Source of the DNA: an uncultured Oscillospiraceae bacterium
GTDB taxonomy: Bacteria; Bacillota; Clostridia; Oscillospirales; Oscillospiraceae
Assembly (NCBI GenBank): GCA_934613505.1
Contig: CAKTTB010000009.1
Coordinates: forward strand, 17,205 to 81,204
Direction of reading: 5' to 3'
DNA: 64,000 bases
The translations under genes and the position numbers were made by a program. The notes under the pieces were generated by a model that saw only the letters and a program-made list of their open reading frames with translations, made no database searches and was not told where the DNA came from. Of this stretch, positions 23,807 through 31,941 are shown one piece after another (within the stretch, counting starts at the first letter, position 1; each line of letters starts with the position of its first letter).

Positions 23807-24873
23807 CACAGTTCCGGGCCGATAAAGACCTTGCATTTATGCTGCAGTATGAGAACGTCGCGTGGTATGACGCGGGCGAGGTGCGCATCCTTGACCGGCG
23901 GATCTATCCGGCGAAGATCGAGTTTGTTCGGTGCAAAACGCACGGCGAGGTCGCACAGGCGATCGCGGATATGGTGACGCAGAGCGCGGGGCCGTATACC
24001 GCGGCGGCCATGGGCATGGCGCTGGCCGCCTATGAGTGCCGGGAAAAGTCCAAGGAGGAGCAGCTGGCCTTCCTGCGGGCGGCGGACGACACCATTTCCA
24101 ACGCCCGGCCGACGACGGCGGGGCGCATGCGTATGATCTGCGACGGCTGCCTCCGGGCGGCGGAGCTTGCGCTGGAAGAAGGGCGGCCGGTCGATCTGGC
24201 CATCCGGGAGCATGCGGTGGACACGAACAACCGCCGCTACAGCAAGGTCAACGAGATCGCAAAGTATCTGGTGCCGCTTATCCCGGAGGGCGGGACGGTC
24301 ATGACGCAGTGCTTCGGCGAGACGATCGTCGGCATGATGCTGAAGGAAGCAAAGCTGGCCGGGAAGCAGTTCCGCCTGTTCTGCCCGGAGACGCGGCCGT
24401 ATTTTCAGGGCGCGCGCCTGACGGCCACGGTCTGCCGCGACATGGGCTTTGACGTGACGGTCGTCACCGACAACATGCCCGCGTTCGTCATGGAGCGCGA
24501 GCATGTGGACGTGTTCACCTGCGCGGCGGATGCGATCTGCCTGGACGGCTATGTGGTCAACAAGGTCGGCACGCTGCAGATCGCCATCTGCGCCAACCAC
24601 TTTGGTATCCCGACCTTCGTGACCGGCGCGCCGGACATCGGCCACGAGACAAAGGAAACCGTCAAAATCGAAATGCGCGACCCGACCTTTACGCTGCAGG
24701 CCATGGGTGTGCGGACGGCGGCGGACGGTGTCAAGGGCTATTATCCCGCCTTTGACATGACCCCGCCCCACCTCATCTCCGGCATCGTGACCGACCGCGG
24801 CGTCTTCTCGCCGTTTGACCTGCACCGGTACTTCTCTGAGGGCGGAGAAGGGGAATACGAGACGGTCGTGTGA
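23803..24873 (+). CDS. MtnA-like sugar-1-phosphate isomerase (eIF-2B alpha/beta/delta family)
   Basis: A 356-residue protein of the family that includes methylthioribose-1-phosphate isomerase and ribose-1,5-bisphosphate isomerase. The catalytic Cys appears in VMTQCFGETIVG (about residues 165-176) and the Asp in VVTDNMPAFV (about 222-231). The MtnA consensus around these residues is HCNxG and TDNMAG, so the pocket differs. The NKVGTLQIAICANHFGIP segment is typical. Coupled translation with a purine nucleoside phosphorylase suggests a substrate derived from nucleoside cleavage; true methionine-salvage activity is not assured. Confidence 0.75.
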   Translation: MTQFRADKDLAFMLQYENVAWYDAGEVRILDRRIYPAKIEFVRCKTHGEVAQAIADMVTQSAGPYTAAAMGMALAAYECREKSKEEQLAFLRAADDTISNARPTTAGRMRMICDGCLRAAELALEEGRPVDLAIREHAVDTNNRRYSKVNEIAKYLVPLIPEGGTVMTQCFGETIVGMMLKEAKLAGKQFRLFCPETRPYFQGARLTATVCRDMGFDVTVVTDNMPAFVMEREHVDVFTCAADAICLDGYVVNKVGTLQIAICANHFGIPTFVTGAPDIGHETKETVKIEMRDPTFTLQAMGVRTAADGVKGYYPAFDMTPPHLISGIVTDRGVFSPFDLHRYFSEGGEGEYETVV

Positions 24874-24913
24874 GGCGGCGCATCAGCCAAAACGCCTTCC
24901 CCTGCGGGGACGG

Positions 24914-25030
24914 CCCGTGGCTCTCCCGTTGGGAGAGCTGTCGCCGCAGGCGACTGAGAGGGTTTTGGTTCAGCGTACCCTCTCCGTCTTCGCTTCGCTC
25001 AGCTACCTCTCCCAAAGGGAGAGGCAAGGG
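24914..25030. repeat. Intergenic inverted repeat, family B, copy 1
   Basis: A block with GGCTCTCCC-type ends, a central GCTGTCGCCGCAGGCGACTGAGAGGG and CTCTCCGTCTTCGCTTCGCTCAG, also present at 43666-43792. The left terminal repeat is partly degenerate here (CCCGTGGCTCTCCC). It is non-coding; 24874-25085 contains no gene. Confidence 0.75.
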
Positions 25031-25085
25031 GGCATGCAGGGAAAGTCAATTTCTGGTGCAAATCTATAGAAGACTTCCATACTTT

Positions 25086-25114
25086 TTGACATTTCTCTTT
25101 CCCCGTGCTACACT
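25086..25114 (+). promoter_or_regulatory. Promoter of the hypothetical/pyrophosphatase operon
   Basis: TTGACA and TACACT with a 17-base spacer, 27 bases before the start codon. Confidence 0.75.
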
Positions 25115-25140
25115 GAAAAGAAAAAACAGGAGGACAGTTC

Positions 25141-25899
25141 ATGTCGCTCATTCCGTATTATCTGCAATATTTATCCGAGATCTGCGAGGGGACGCGCAGG
25201 GCGCCGGAGGGCATTGTGCTGACGGAGCAGGAGGATCTCAAAAAGGCGCTGCAGCTGCAGGCGGAGATCAGCCGGATCGGCATTCCGGCGTTCGTCAGAG
25301 CCTGCGCGGAGGCCGACGGGACTGAGATCGCACAGGAGGAATATGACAGCTTTGACCCGGCGGAGCTGAACGCGGCGATCGCGCAGCTGGCTTCCGCCGC
25401 ACAGCCGCAGCCGGAAAAAGCGCCGGAAGAAGCGCCGCAGGAGCCGGTCAAGACCGAGACGCGCGATATCTTCGAGGTGTTCCTCGACAGCGTGTGTCTG
25501 GATGAGAACCTGCTGGTCTACCTGATCGACATTCTCAAGCGGCACGCCGAGCCGGAGTTCACCAAGCTCTCGCACGCCGCGGCGCGGACGGAGCTGAAGC
25601 TGGACGATTTTCTCGCGTGGCTGGGCAACAAGGAGCTTCTTGGCAGTGAGGAAGAGCGCACCTGCGCCGCTATCATGGACAAATGCCTGTATCGGCTGGA
25701 GGCCGAGGGCGAGATGGAGCTGGCAGCCGCCCTTCTGTGCGGCGACGAGCAGACGTTCAAGCTCTTCCGCACGCAGGCGCCGGAGCTGGTCCATCTGCCG
25801 GACGCGACGTATGAATGGTACTGCAAAAATTATCTCGACAGCTATTACCCGGTCCGCTTCATTCTGCACCATCAGGGCATTGAATTTCCGCAGGCATAA
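25141..25899 (+). CDS. Hypothetical protein
   Basis: A 252-residue cytoplasmic protein that I do not recognise. It has an N-terminal helical part (residues 1 to about 80), a Pro/Glu/Ala linker (about 83-108, EKAPEEAPQEPVK) and an all-helical C-terminal domain of about 140 residues that begins TRDIFEVFLDSVCLDENLLVYLIDIL and ends YYPVRFILHHQGIEF. No signal peptide, membrane segment or metal motif is seen. AGGAGGACAGTTC precedes the ATG, and the pyrophosphatase gene follows 15 bases later, so they probably share one transcript. Confidence 0.7.
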   Translation: MSLIPYYLQYLSEICEGTRRAPEGIVLTEQEDLKKALQLQAEISRIGIPAFVRACAEADGTEIAQEEYDSFDPAELNAAIAQLASAAQPQPEKAPEEAPQEPVKTETRDIFEVFLDSVCLDENLLVYLIDILKRHAEPEFTKLSHAAARTELKLDDFLAWLGNKELLGSEEERTCAAIMDKCLYRLEAEGEMELAAALLCGDEQTFKLFRTQAPELVHLPDATYEWYCKNYLDSYYPVRFILHHQGIEFPQA

Positions 25900-25914
25900 G
25901 GAGGGAGCTTCTGC

Positions 25915-27537
25915 ATGGAACCGATCTATGTGACTGGCCACCGTAACCCCGATACCGACTCCATCGTCTCGGCCATGGCCTATGCTGCGCTGCGCAACGC
26001 GCTGGGCGACCGGGAATTTGTCCCGGCGCGGCTGGGACATATCTCCGATGAAACAAAGCTCGTGCTGGACCGGTTCGGCTTTGAGCCGCCCGTGCGGATC
26101 CAGACGATGCGCACGCAGGTGTGCGATCTGGACTACGATACGCCGCCGGCCCTGTCCGGCGCCGTCACCGTCAACCGGGCATGGACGGCGCTGCAGAGCA
26201 ACAAGGCCAAGTCCATTCCCGCGATCCCCGTTACCAACGAAAACGGCGAGCTGTACGGCATGCTCTCGCCCAGCGAGATCGCAAGCTACGATATGCGCAC
26301 GCTGTCCGACGCGCGGGTCGACCAGATCCCGGTCTTCAACCTTCTCAGCGTGCTGGACGGCAAGATCATCAATGAATCCGGCTATCTCGTCGATACCATC
26401 AGCGGCGAGGTGTCCATCGCCCTGCCGCAGCAGAACGAGAATCTGCTCTTCAAGGGGCCGGACGCGATCGTCATCGTCGGCGATCAGCCGGAGATGGCGC
26501 GCCGCGCCATCGAGCAGCAGGTCAGCTGCCTGATCGTGTGTCAGGCGGAGCTGCCGGAGGAACTGCGCAAGCTGGAGACGAAGACCTGCGTGATCGCCAC
26601 GCCGTTTGACGCCTACAAGGCCGCCCGCATGGTCTATTACGCCATTGAGGTCGCGCGCGTGTGCCGGACGGACGATCTGGAGGCGTTCCATCTGACGGAT
26701 TTTCTCGACGACGTCAAGGAGGTCGTCCTCAAGAGCCGTCACCGCAGCTACCCGATCCTCGACGAAAATGACAAGGTCGTTGGCACGCTCTCCCGGTATC
26801 ACCTCATCAAGCCGCGCCGCAAGCGCGTCGTGCTGGTCGACCACAATGAGGTCTCGCAGTCGGTGCCGGGGCTGGATCAGGCGGATATCGTGGAGATCAT
26901 CGACCATCACCGGCTGGCGGACATCCAGACCGGCGGCCCCATCTACTTCCGCAACGAGCCGGTCGGCTCCACCGCGACGATCATCTCGGAGATGTATCAG
27001 GAGCGCGGGCTGATGCCGCCGGCAAAGCTGGCGGGCCTCATCGCGGCGGCGATCGTCGCCGATACGGTCATGTTCAAATCGCCCACGTCCACGCAGCGCG
27101 ACCGCCGCATGGCCGACCGGATGGCGCGCATCGCCAACATTTCGCTCAGCGAGCTTGGCAAGGAGATCTTTTCCGCGTCCATCTCCGACGATAAGCCGGC
27201 CGAGACGCTTCTGTTTACGGATTTCAAGGATTTCCACATCGCAGACCACGATTTCGGTGTCAGCCAGATCACCTGCATCGACTCCGGCCGCATGATGCAG
27301 CGGAAGGACGAGTTCCTCAAGGTCATGCAGAAGACGATGGAAGAGCGGGGCTATACGCTGCTCATCCTCATGCTGACGGACGTTTTGCTGGAGGGAAGCC
27401 AGCTGCTGTACCTTGGCGACGAGGATATCATCACACAGGCCTTTGGCGTGCAGCTGAAGGATCATACCTGCTTCCTGCCCGGCATCGTGTCGCGGAAAAA
27501 GCAGGTGATCCCGTCGCTGACCGCACTGTGGGGCTGA
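25915..27537 (+). CDS. Manganese-dependent family II inorganic pyrophosphatase with CBS/DRTGG insert
   Basis: A 540-residue cytoplasmic enzyme hydrolysing pyrophosphate. The DHH domain is split. GHRNPDTDSIVSAMAY (about residues 8-23) gives the first metal ligands. An insert of about 240 residues then holds two CBS segments (SIPAIPVTNENGELYGML and SYPILDENDKVVGTL) around a DRTGG domain. The DHH domain resumes with VLVDHNE and EIIDHHRLADI, followed by the DHHA2 domain ending LPGIVSRKKQVIPSL. CBS-containing forms are inhibited by AMP/ADP and activated by ATP or diadenosine polyphosphates in studied relatives. Confidence 0.92.
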   Translation: MEPIYVTGHRNPDTDSIVSAMAYAALRNALGDREFVPARLGHISDETKLVLDRFGFEPPVRIQTMRTQVCDLDYDTPPALSGAVTVNRAWTALQSNKAKSIPAIPVTNENGELYGMLSPSEIASYDMRTLSDARVDQIPVFNLLSVLDGKIINESGYLVDTISGEVSIALPQQNENLLFKGPDAIVIVGDQPEMARRAIEQQVSCLIVCQAELPEELRKLETKTCVIATPFDAYKAARMVYYAIEVARVCRTDDLEAFHLTDFLDDVKEVVLKSRHRSYPILDENDKVVGTLSRYHLIKPRRKRVVLVDHNEVSQSVPGLDQADIVEIIDHHRLADIQTGGPIYFRNEPVGSTATIISEMYQERGLMPPAKLAGLIAAAIVADTVMFKSPTSTQRDRRMADRMARIANISLSELGKEIFSASISDDKPAETLLFTDFKDFHIADHDFGVSQITCIDSGRMMQRKDEFLKVMQKTMEERGYTLLILMLTDVLLEGSQLLYLGDEDIITQAFGVQLKDHTCFLPGIVSRKKQVIPSLTALWG

Positions 27538-27570
27538 TTCAGGAATACAGAAGGAGAACAGGTTTTTACC

Positions 27571-28278
27571 ATGCGCTTGATTTTTATTCGCCATGCCGAG
27601 CCGGATTACGAGCATGATTCGCTCACGGAAAAGGGCTGGCGCGAGGCGGAGCTGCTGGCCCGCCGGACGAAGAACTGGAAGGTGGACGACTTTTACATGT
27701 CTCCGCTCGGCCGCGCGCAGGCGACGGCGTCCTTTACGCTGAAGGAACACGGCAAAAGTGCCGAGGTCATGGACTGGCTGCACGAGTTCCGCGGCGAGCT
27801 GCCGGAACAGGATGGCGGCACGCGCATCTGCTGGGATCTGATGCCCGGCACGTGGACAAAGCAGCCGCAGCTGCTGCAGCCGGAGGGCTGGGAGGCGGCG
27901 CCCATTCTGCAGGGGACCAACGTCAAGGAAGAATATGACAAGGCTGTGGCCGGCTTCGACGAGATGCTGACGCGCTATGGCTATTTCCGGCACGGCGGCT
28001 ATTACGAGAGCCGGGAACACAGCGACAAATGCGTCGTCTGCTTCTGCCACTTCGGCATTACGGCGGTCCTGCTGTCGCATCTGTGGAATGTTTCGCCGTT
28101 TATCACGCTGCACGGGACGTTTCTGGCCCCGTCGTCGGTGACGGTCCTCAACACGGAGGAGCGGGAGCCAGGCATTGCCTATTTCCGCTGCCAGACGCTC
28201 GGAAACACCGACCATCTGCTCGCCGCCGGCGAGCCGGTGTCCTATTACGCGTCGTTTGCAGACCCGTTCCAGGGATAA
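27571..28278 (+). CDS. Histidine phosphatase family protein
   Basis: A 235-residue phosphoglycerate-mutase-like phosphatase. The phosphohistidine motif is IFIRHAEPDYEHDSLTEKGWREAE (RHA at about residues 6-8), the second His lies in VCFCHFGITAVLL (about 155-167), and MSPLGRAQATA is the conserved Ser-Pro-Leu-x-Arg-Ala segment. An insert of about 80 residues between the two parts distinguishes it from CobC/GpmB. The substrate is unknown. It follows the pyrophosphatase by 33 bases and ends at a double terminator. Confidence 0.85.
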   Translation: MRLIFIRHAEPDYEHDSLTEKGWREAELLARRTKNWKVDDFYMSPLGRAQATASFTLKEHGKSAEVMDWLHEFRGELPEQDGGTRICWDLMPGTWTKQPQLLQPEGWEAAPILQGTNVKEEYDKAVAGFDEMLTRYGYFRHGGYYESREHSDKCVVCFCHFGITAVLLSHLWNVSPFITLHGTFLAPSSVTVLNTEEREPGIAYFRCQTLGNTDHLLAAGEPVSYYASFADPFQG

Positions 28279-28292
28279 AAGCAGATCAACAA

Positions 28293-28364
28293 AGTCCCCG
28301 CGCCTGCGGCGCGGGGACTGCAAAAAAATAAAAAACAGGCACGCGGCAGCGTGCCTGTTTTTTT
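28293..28364. terminator. Two tandem terminators between converging genes
   Basis: AGTCCCCGCGC/GCGCGGGGACT followed by a run of A (28293-28328), then AAAAACAGGCACGC...GCGTGCCTGTTTTTTT (28331-28364). The second works in both directions. Confidence 0.9.
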
Positions 28365-28372
28365 CATGGCTG

Positions 28373-31213
28373 TTATTTTGTCAGGAATCTGTGGAGCATG
28401 ACGGCGACCTCGGCGCGGGTGGCGTTGTTGCCGGGGTTCAGCTTGGAGCCGCTGCCCTTGACATAACCGCTGCCGACGGCCCAGCTCATCGCGTCATAGG
28501 CATAGCTGCTGACGTTCTGGTAGTCGGTGTAGCTGCGCAGGCTCGTGCCGGAGGCGGGCTTGTCGGCCAGACGCCAGAGGATCGAGGCGATCTGCTCACG
28601 CGTGATCTTGCCCTTCGGGCTGAACGTCGTGCGGCTCGAGCCGTTGACGATGTTGTTCTTATAGGCCCAGAGGACGGCTTCGTAATAGTAATCCGTGCTC
28701 TTCACATCCGTGAATGGGTTGGTCACGCTGTAAACGGACGGGGAACCGGCGTTGCGATAGAGGATCAGGACGAAATCGCCGCGGGTCATATTGCCGCTCC
28801 AGTTGAAGGTGGAAGCGCTCGTACCCTTGACAAGACCGTAGTGGTTCATGAAGTCAACGGCGTCGGCTGCCCACGAGCAGGTGCGCGCGTTGACGTCCGA
28901 GAACACGGACGAGGCGGTCTTCGTCGAGACGCGGAGCGTCAGCTCTGCGGAGCCGAGCTTGCTGTCGGACGAATTGTAGACGGTCATGGAGAGCTTGATC
29001 TGCGAGGCGCAGTCCGCTGCGGGCAGGAAGTAGACGCTGTCCAGATGCAGATCCTTGGAGCTGCTGCTGTTCAGGTAGAACTTGTCCGAGGAGAAGCGGA
29101 TGGTCTCGTAGTTCGCGTTGACGATGCTGCGGAAGTTATAAAGGAGCTGTCCCTCGCTGGCCGCGGGCTGCGTGAACATCACGTAGGCGGCGTTGGGATA
29201 GGCGGCGAGGATCTGCTCGGCGGCGTTCGTGGACTTGAGCGAAGCGCCGACGCCCGTCATGGTGTCGTCGTTGCTGACGGTGACGGCGGTGTAGCCCTCA
29301 TAGCGCGTGCCGGAGGTACCGACAGCGGTGTAGGGGATATAGACCGTGTATTTGGTCGTATACGTGCCGGTCACATAGGTGACGGCGTCCAGATCAATCT
29401 GCGAGAGGCTGGCCTGATAATAGCACTTGTCCGTTGCGGACAGCCTGGAGGAGCTGGTGCGCGTGGGATAGGCCCAGCCGAAGACAGTGTCGTTGTTGCT
29501 GTCGTTCAGATTGTAGGTCTTATTGTTCATCACGACCACAGCATTGCGGAGCGCGAACGTGACGTAGTCCAGCTTTTCGTTGGAGCGCGCGTATTTGGAG
29601 AAGGCCTTGCTGAAATCGGCCTCGTCGAACGTGACGCTGCCGCCGAAGCTGGCCGCGTATTCCATATCGACGCTCTGGCTGCCGACAGTGACCTTGCCGG
29701 TCGCGATGACGTTGCCGTCCGTGTCATAGCCGACATAGAGGAAATACGGCGAGGACGAGCTGCTCGTGGACGTCTTGAAGGAGAGGTTCGAGATCAGATA
29801 GCTTCTCGAGCCGGAGATATAGTACTTCGTGCCGGTCGAGACGCGGCCGTTGCCGTCATAGACGGAGCCGCCGGTGGTATCGGAAATGCTGATGGCGGCG
29901 AGCTTGCCGGCGTAGCGGCCGGTGGCTGCGTCAACGGCGGTGGAGAAATCGTCCGCGTCAAAGGCCGTATCCTCCTGCACGGAGAAGGAAGCGGCTTCTG
30001 CCGGGGAGACCTCGACGGAGGCGTCGGCCGCCGTATAGGTCGTGCCGCCGATGACGACAGAGACCGTCAGCGGGACGGAGACGGAGGTCTTGGAGGTACC
30101 GGTCGAATACGTATAGAGCGTCACAGAGGACGAGCCGGTGCGGGTCGTGGTGGTGACGGCCTTGCTCTTCGTCTCACCGTCAAACGCGGCGATGCCGTCG
30201 CGGTAGGCCTGCCAGGTGATCGTGACGTTCTGCTTGTAGGCGGTATAGCCGTTCTCGGCGTCGTACTGATAGACTGTTGCGGAGATATCGGTAGCCGTGC
30301 CGGCAGTCATTGCGCCGGAGGGCGTCTTGAGGACGATCTTGTATGCGTCGGCAACCTCAACGCTGTAGGACTTGGCTGCGTCCGTGATCTCCACGCCCTT
30401 GGCGTTGGTCACGACGGCGGAGATCGTCGCCGTACCGGCGGCGACGCCGGTTACGGAGCCGGTGCTGCTGTTGACGGTCGCAACGGCGGTCTTATTGCTG
30501 CTGTAGGCGATGGTATCCGTGTCGGTGGCCATGGTGACGGAGTTGGTGATATTCCTGCCCTTTTCCACGGTCAGCTGGCTCTTGCCGAAGCGGATGGTGT
30601 GGTTGACGCTGGCCGTGACAGTGACGGCGACAGAGGCCGTCTGGCCGCCGCAGGAGAGCGTGACGGTCGTCCGGCCGGTCTTCTTCGGGATCAGCGTCAG
30701 CGTGGCCGAGCCGCTCGAAGCGTCGGCGGAGGAGGCGGAGAGTGCGGCGACAGCCGGATCACTCGACACGGCATAGAGCGTGTCGCCCGCGCCTGCGCCG
30801 CTCACCGTGGCGGTGATCTTTGCGCTGTCCGCAGTAAACGTGTCTGCGTCGATGGACAGCGTGGGATTCACCTGAATGCCGGTCACGTTGGACGCGACGG
30901 TGACGGTGACGGAACCGGTGACGGGGGTCTTGTCCTCGTCGGTGAGCGTAGCGGTGATGTCGGCGGAGCCGACCTTCAGGGCAGTCAACTGATTGCCGTT
31001 GACGGAAATGACGGTCGGGTCGCTGCTGGTAAAGACAGCGTCGACGTCATTGCCGTCGGAACCCTTGACGTGCGCGAGCGTTGATTCGCCCACGTGCAGC
31101 GTCCGGTTCTCGACCTGCAGCGTCTCACCGGCGGCCAGAGCGGCCGGCAGCGCAGCAAGGAGCAAAACCAGGACCAGCAGCAGGCTGATACTTCTTTTGA
31201 TGGTACGTTTCAT
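28373..31213 (-). CDS. SLH-domain surface protein with Ig-like (Big2) repeats
   Basis: A 946-residue exported protein. The signal peptide (residues 1 to about 28, ending AALAA) is followed by several bacterial Ig-like segments (for example NRTLHVGESTLAHVKG and TISAVVTNAKGVEITD), a long Ser/Thr-rich beta region, and three C-terminal S-layer homology repeats from about residue 775 (VFSDVNARTCSWAADAVDF; NPFTDVKSTDYYYEAVLWA; SYTDYQNVSSYAYDAMSWA). SLH repeats bind pyruvylated secondary cell-wall polymer, so the protein should sit on the cell surface. ATG at 31213 is preceded by GAGGTGTACAGGA. Confidence 0.88.
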   Translation of the reverse strand: MKRTIKRSISLLLVLVLLLAALPAALAAGETLQVENRTLHVGESTLAHVKGSDGNDVDAVFTSSDPTVISVNGNQLTALKVGSADITATLTDEDKTPVTGSVTVTVASNVTGIQVNPTLSIDADTFTADSAKITATVSGAGAGDTLYAVSSDPAVAALSASSADASSGSATLTLIPKKTGRTTVTLSCGGQTASVAVTVTASVNHTIRFGKSQLTVEKGRNITNSVTMATDTDTIAYSSNKTAVATVNSSTGSVTGVAAGTATISAVVTNAKGVEITDAAKSYSVEVADAYKIVLKTPSGAMTAGTATDISATVYQYDAENGYTAYKQNVTITWQAYRDGIAAFDGETKSKAVTTTTRTGSSSVTLYTYSTGTSKTSVSVPLTVSVVIGGTTYTAADASVEVSPAEAASFSVQEDTAFDADDFSTAVDAATGRYAGKLAAISISDTTGGSVYDGNGRVSTGTKYYISGSRSYLISNLSFKTSTSSSSSPYFLYVGYDTDGNVIATGKVTVGSQSVDMEYAASFGGSVTFDEADFSKAFSKYARSNEKLDYVTFALRNAVVVMNNKTYNLNDSNNDTVFGWAYPTRTSSSRLSATDKCYYQASLSQIDLDAVTYVTGTYTTKYTVYIPYTAVGTSGTRYEGYTAVTVSNDDTMTGVGASLKSTNAAEQILAAYPNAAYVMFTQPAASEGQLLYNFRSIVNANYETIRFSSDKFYLNSSSSKDLHLDSVYFLPAADCASQIKLSMTVYNSSDSKLGSAELTLRVSTKTASSVFSDVNARTCSWAADAVDFMNHYGLVKGTSASTFNWSGNMTRGDFVLILYRNAGSPSVYSVTNPFTDVKSTDYYYEAVLWAYKNNIVNGSSRTTFSPKGKITREQIASILWRLADKPASGTSLRSYTDYQNVSSYAYDAMSWAVGSGYVKGSGSKLNPGNNATRAEVAVMLHRFLTK

Positions 31214-31350
31214 TCCTGTACACCTCTTTCTGCGGGGAGCCCGCATTCTTTTTGTCTACAGTTTATCTTAAGAATTTGAAATTGCAACACTTTTGTAAAT
31301 AATTCAGAAATTCTTCACAACTTCATTTCCAGTTCCGGAAGAACATGGAT

Positions 31351-31388
31351 AAAACCGCCGCCGCTTTCCAAGCGGAAAGCGGCGGCGC
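31351..31388 (-). terminator. Terminator of the trx/FTR operon
   Basis: A strong stem, CCGCCGCCGCTTTCC with GGAAAGCGGCGGCG, is followed in minus orientation by TTTTAT. It lies 3 bases after the ferredoxin-thioredoxin reductase stop. Confidence 0.85.
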
Positions 31389-31390
31389 AC

Positions 31391-31588
31391 TTATTTTTCC
31401 TTGTAGTAGAGCATACAGTGGCAGTATCCCTCAAAATCGGGGTCGTTGATCTGGTCGCGGAACTCCTTGCACATGCATTTGTTTTCCTCTGTCCGGGCCA
31501 GACGGCACGGGCAGTAGCCGCCAGTGCGCTTCAGGCCCTCTTTGACGCGGGCGACGACGGCCGCGTCCTCGTTTAGACGGACTTTCAC
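31391..31588 (-). CDS. Mini ferredoxin-thioredoxin reductase catalytic subunit
   Basis: A 65-residue protein with three Cys-x-Cys pairs: YCPCR (about residues 25-29), KCMCKEF (about 38-44) and YCHC (about 56-59). This is the core of the FTR catalytic chain, which uses a 4Fe-4S cluster and a redox-active disulfide to reduce thioredoxin with ferredoxin electrons. The spacing here is CPC-x9-CMC-x15-CHC, compared with x16 and x8 in the plant enzyme. Translation starts at GTG 31588, which overlaps the thioredoxin stop (GTGA). No variable (beta-barrel) subunit is present. Confidence 0.8.
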   Translation of the reverse strand: MKVRLNEDAAVVARVKEGLKRTGGYCPCRLARTEENKCMCKEFRDQINDPDFEGYCHCMLYYKEK

Positions 31589-31893
31589 AGCGCCTCCAGC
31601 TCCTTCTTGAGCGCGTCCTTTTCGCGGTAGCCGACCAGACGCCTGACCACATGGCCGTCCTTGACGCACAGCAGCGTGGGGATAGAATCGATCTGGAACT
31701 CCATGGCCAGATCGCGCTCGTCGTCCACGTTGACCTTGCAGAACTTGATCTGCGGCAGCTCGCCGTCCAGCTCCTCCATAACGGGCGCGAGCATCATGCA
31801 CGGGCCGCACCAGCTTGCCCAGAAATCGACCACGACAGGCGTTTTAGCCTGCATGACCTCCTGCTCGAAGTTATCCAATGTCAGTGTTGTCAT
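31585..31893 (-). CDS. trxA: Thioredoxin
   Basis: A 102-residue thioredoxin with the active site WASWCGPCMML (about residues 26-36), the cis-Pro in DSIPTLL and the usual fold length. The start follows AAGGAGGTCACGCAG. Its stop overlaps the start of a ferredoxin-thioredoxin reductase-like gene, which suggests that this thioredoxin is reduced from ferredoxin rather than NADPH. It lies 48 bases after the glycosyltransferase gene in the same direction. Confidence 0.93.
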   Translation of the reverse strand: MTTLTLDNFEQEVMQAKTPVVVDFWASWCGPCMMLAPVMEELDGELPQIKFCKVNVDDERDLAMEFQIDSIPTLLCVKDGHVVRRLVGYREKDALKKELEAL

Positions 31894-31941
31894 TCTGCGT
31901 GACCTCCTTATGTCTCTAGTATGGACCTGCAGCCCGCAGCC

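Noticed and set aside
25171-28323. 1050-codon open frame on the minus strand
   Set aside because: Lies opposite three recognisable genes (hypothetical, pyrophosphatase, histidine phosphatase), crosses a terminator and has an Arg/His/Gln-rich shadow composition.
28175-31084. 969-codon open frame on the plus strand across the SLH gene
   Set aside because: Starts inside the phosphatase gene, crosses two terminators and runs antisense to a clear signal-peptide/SLH protein.
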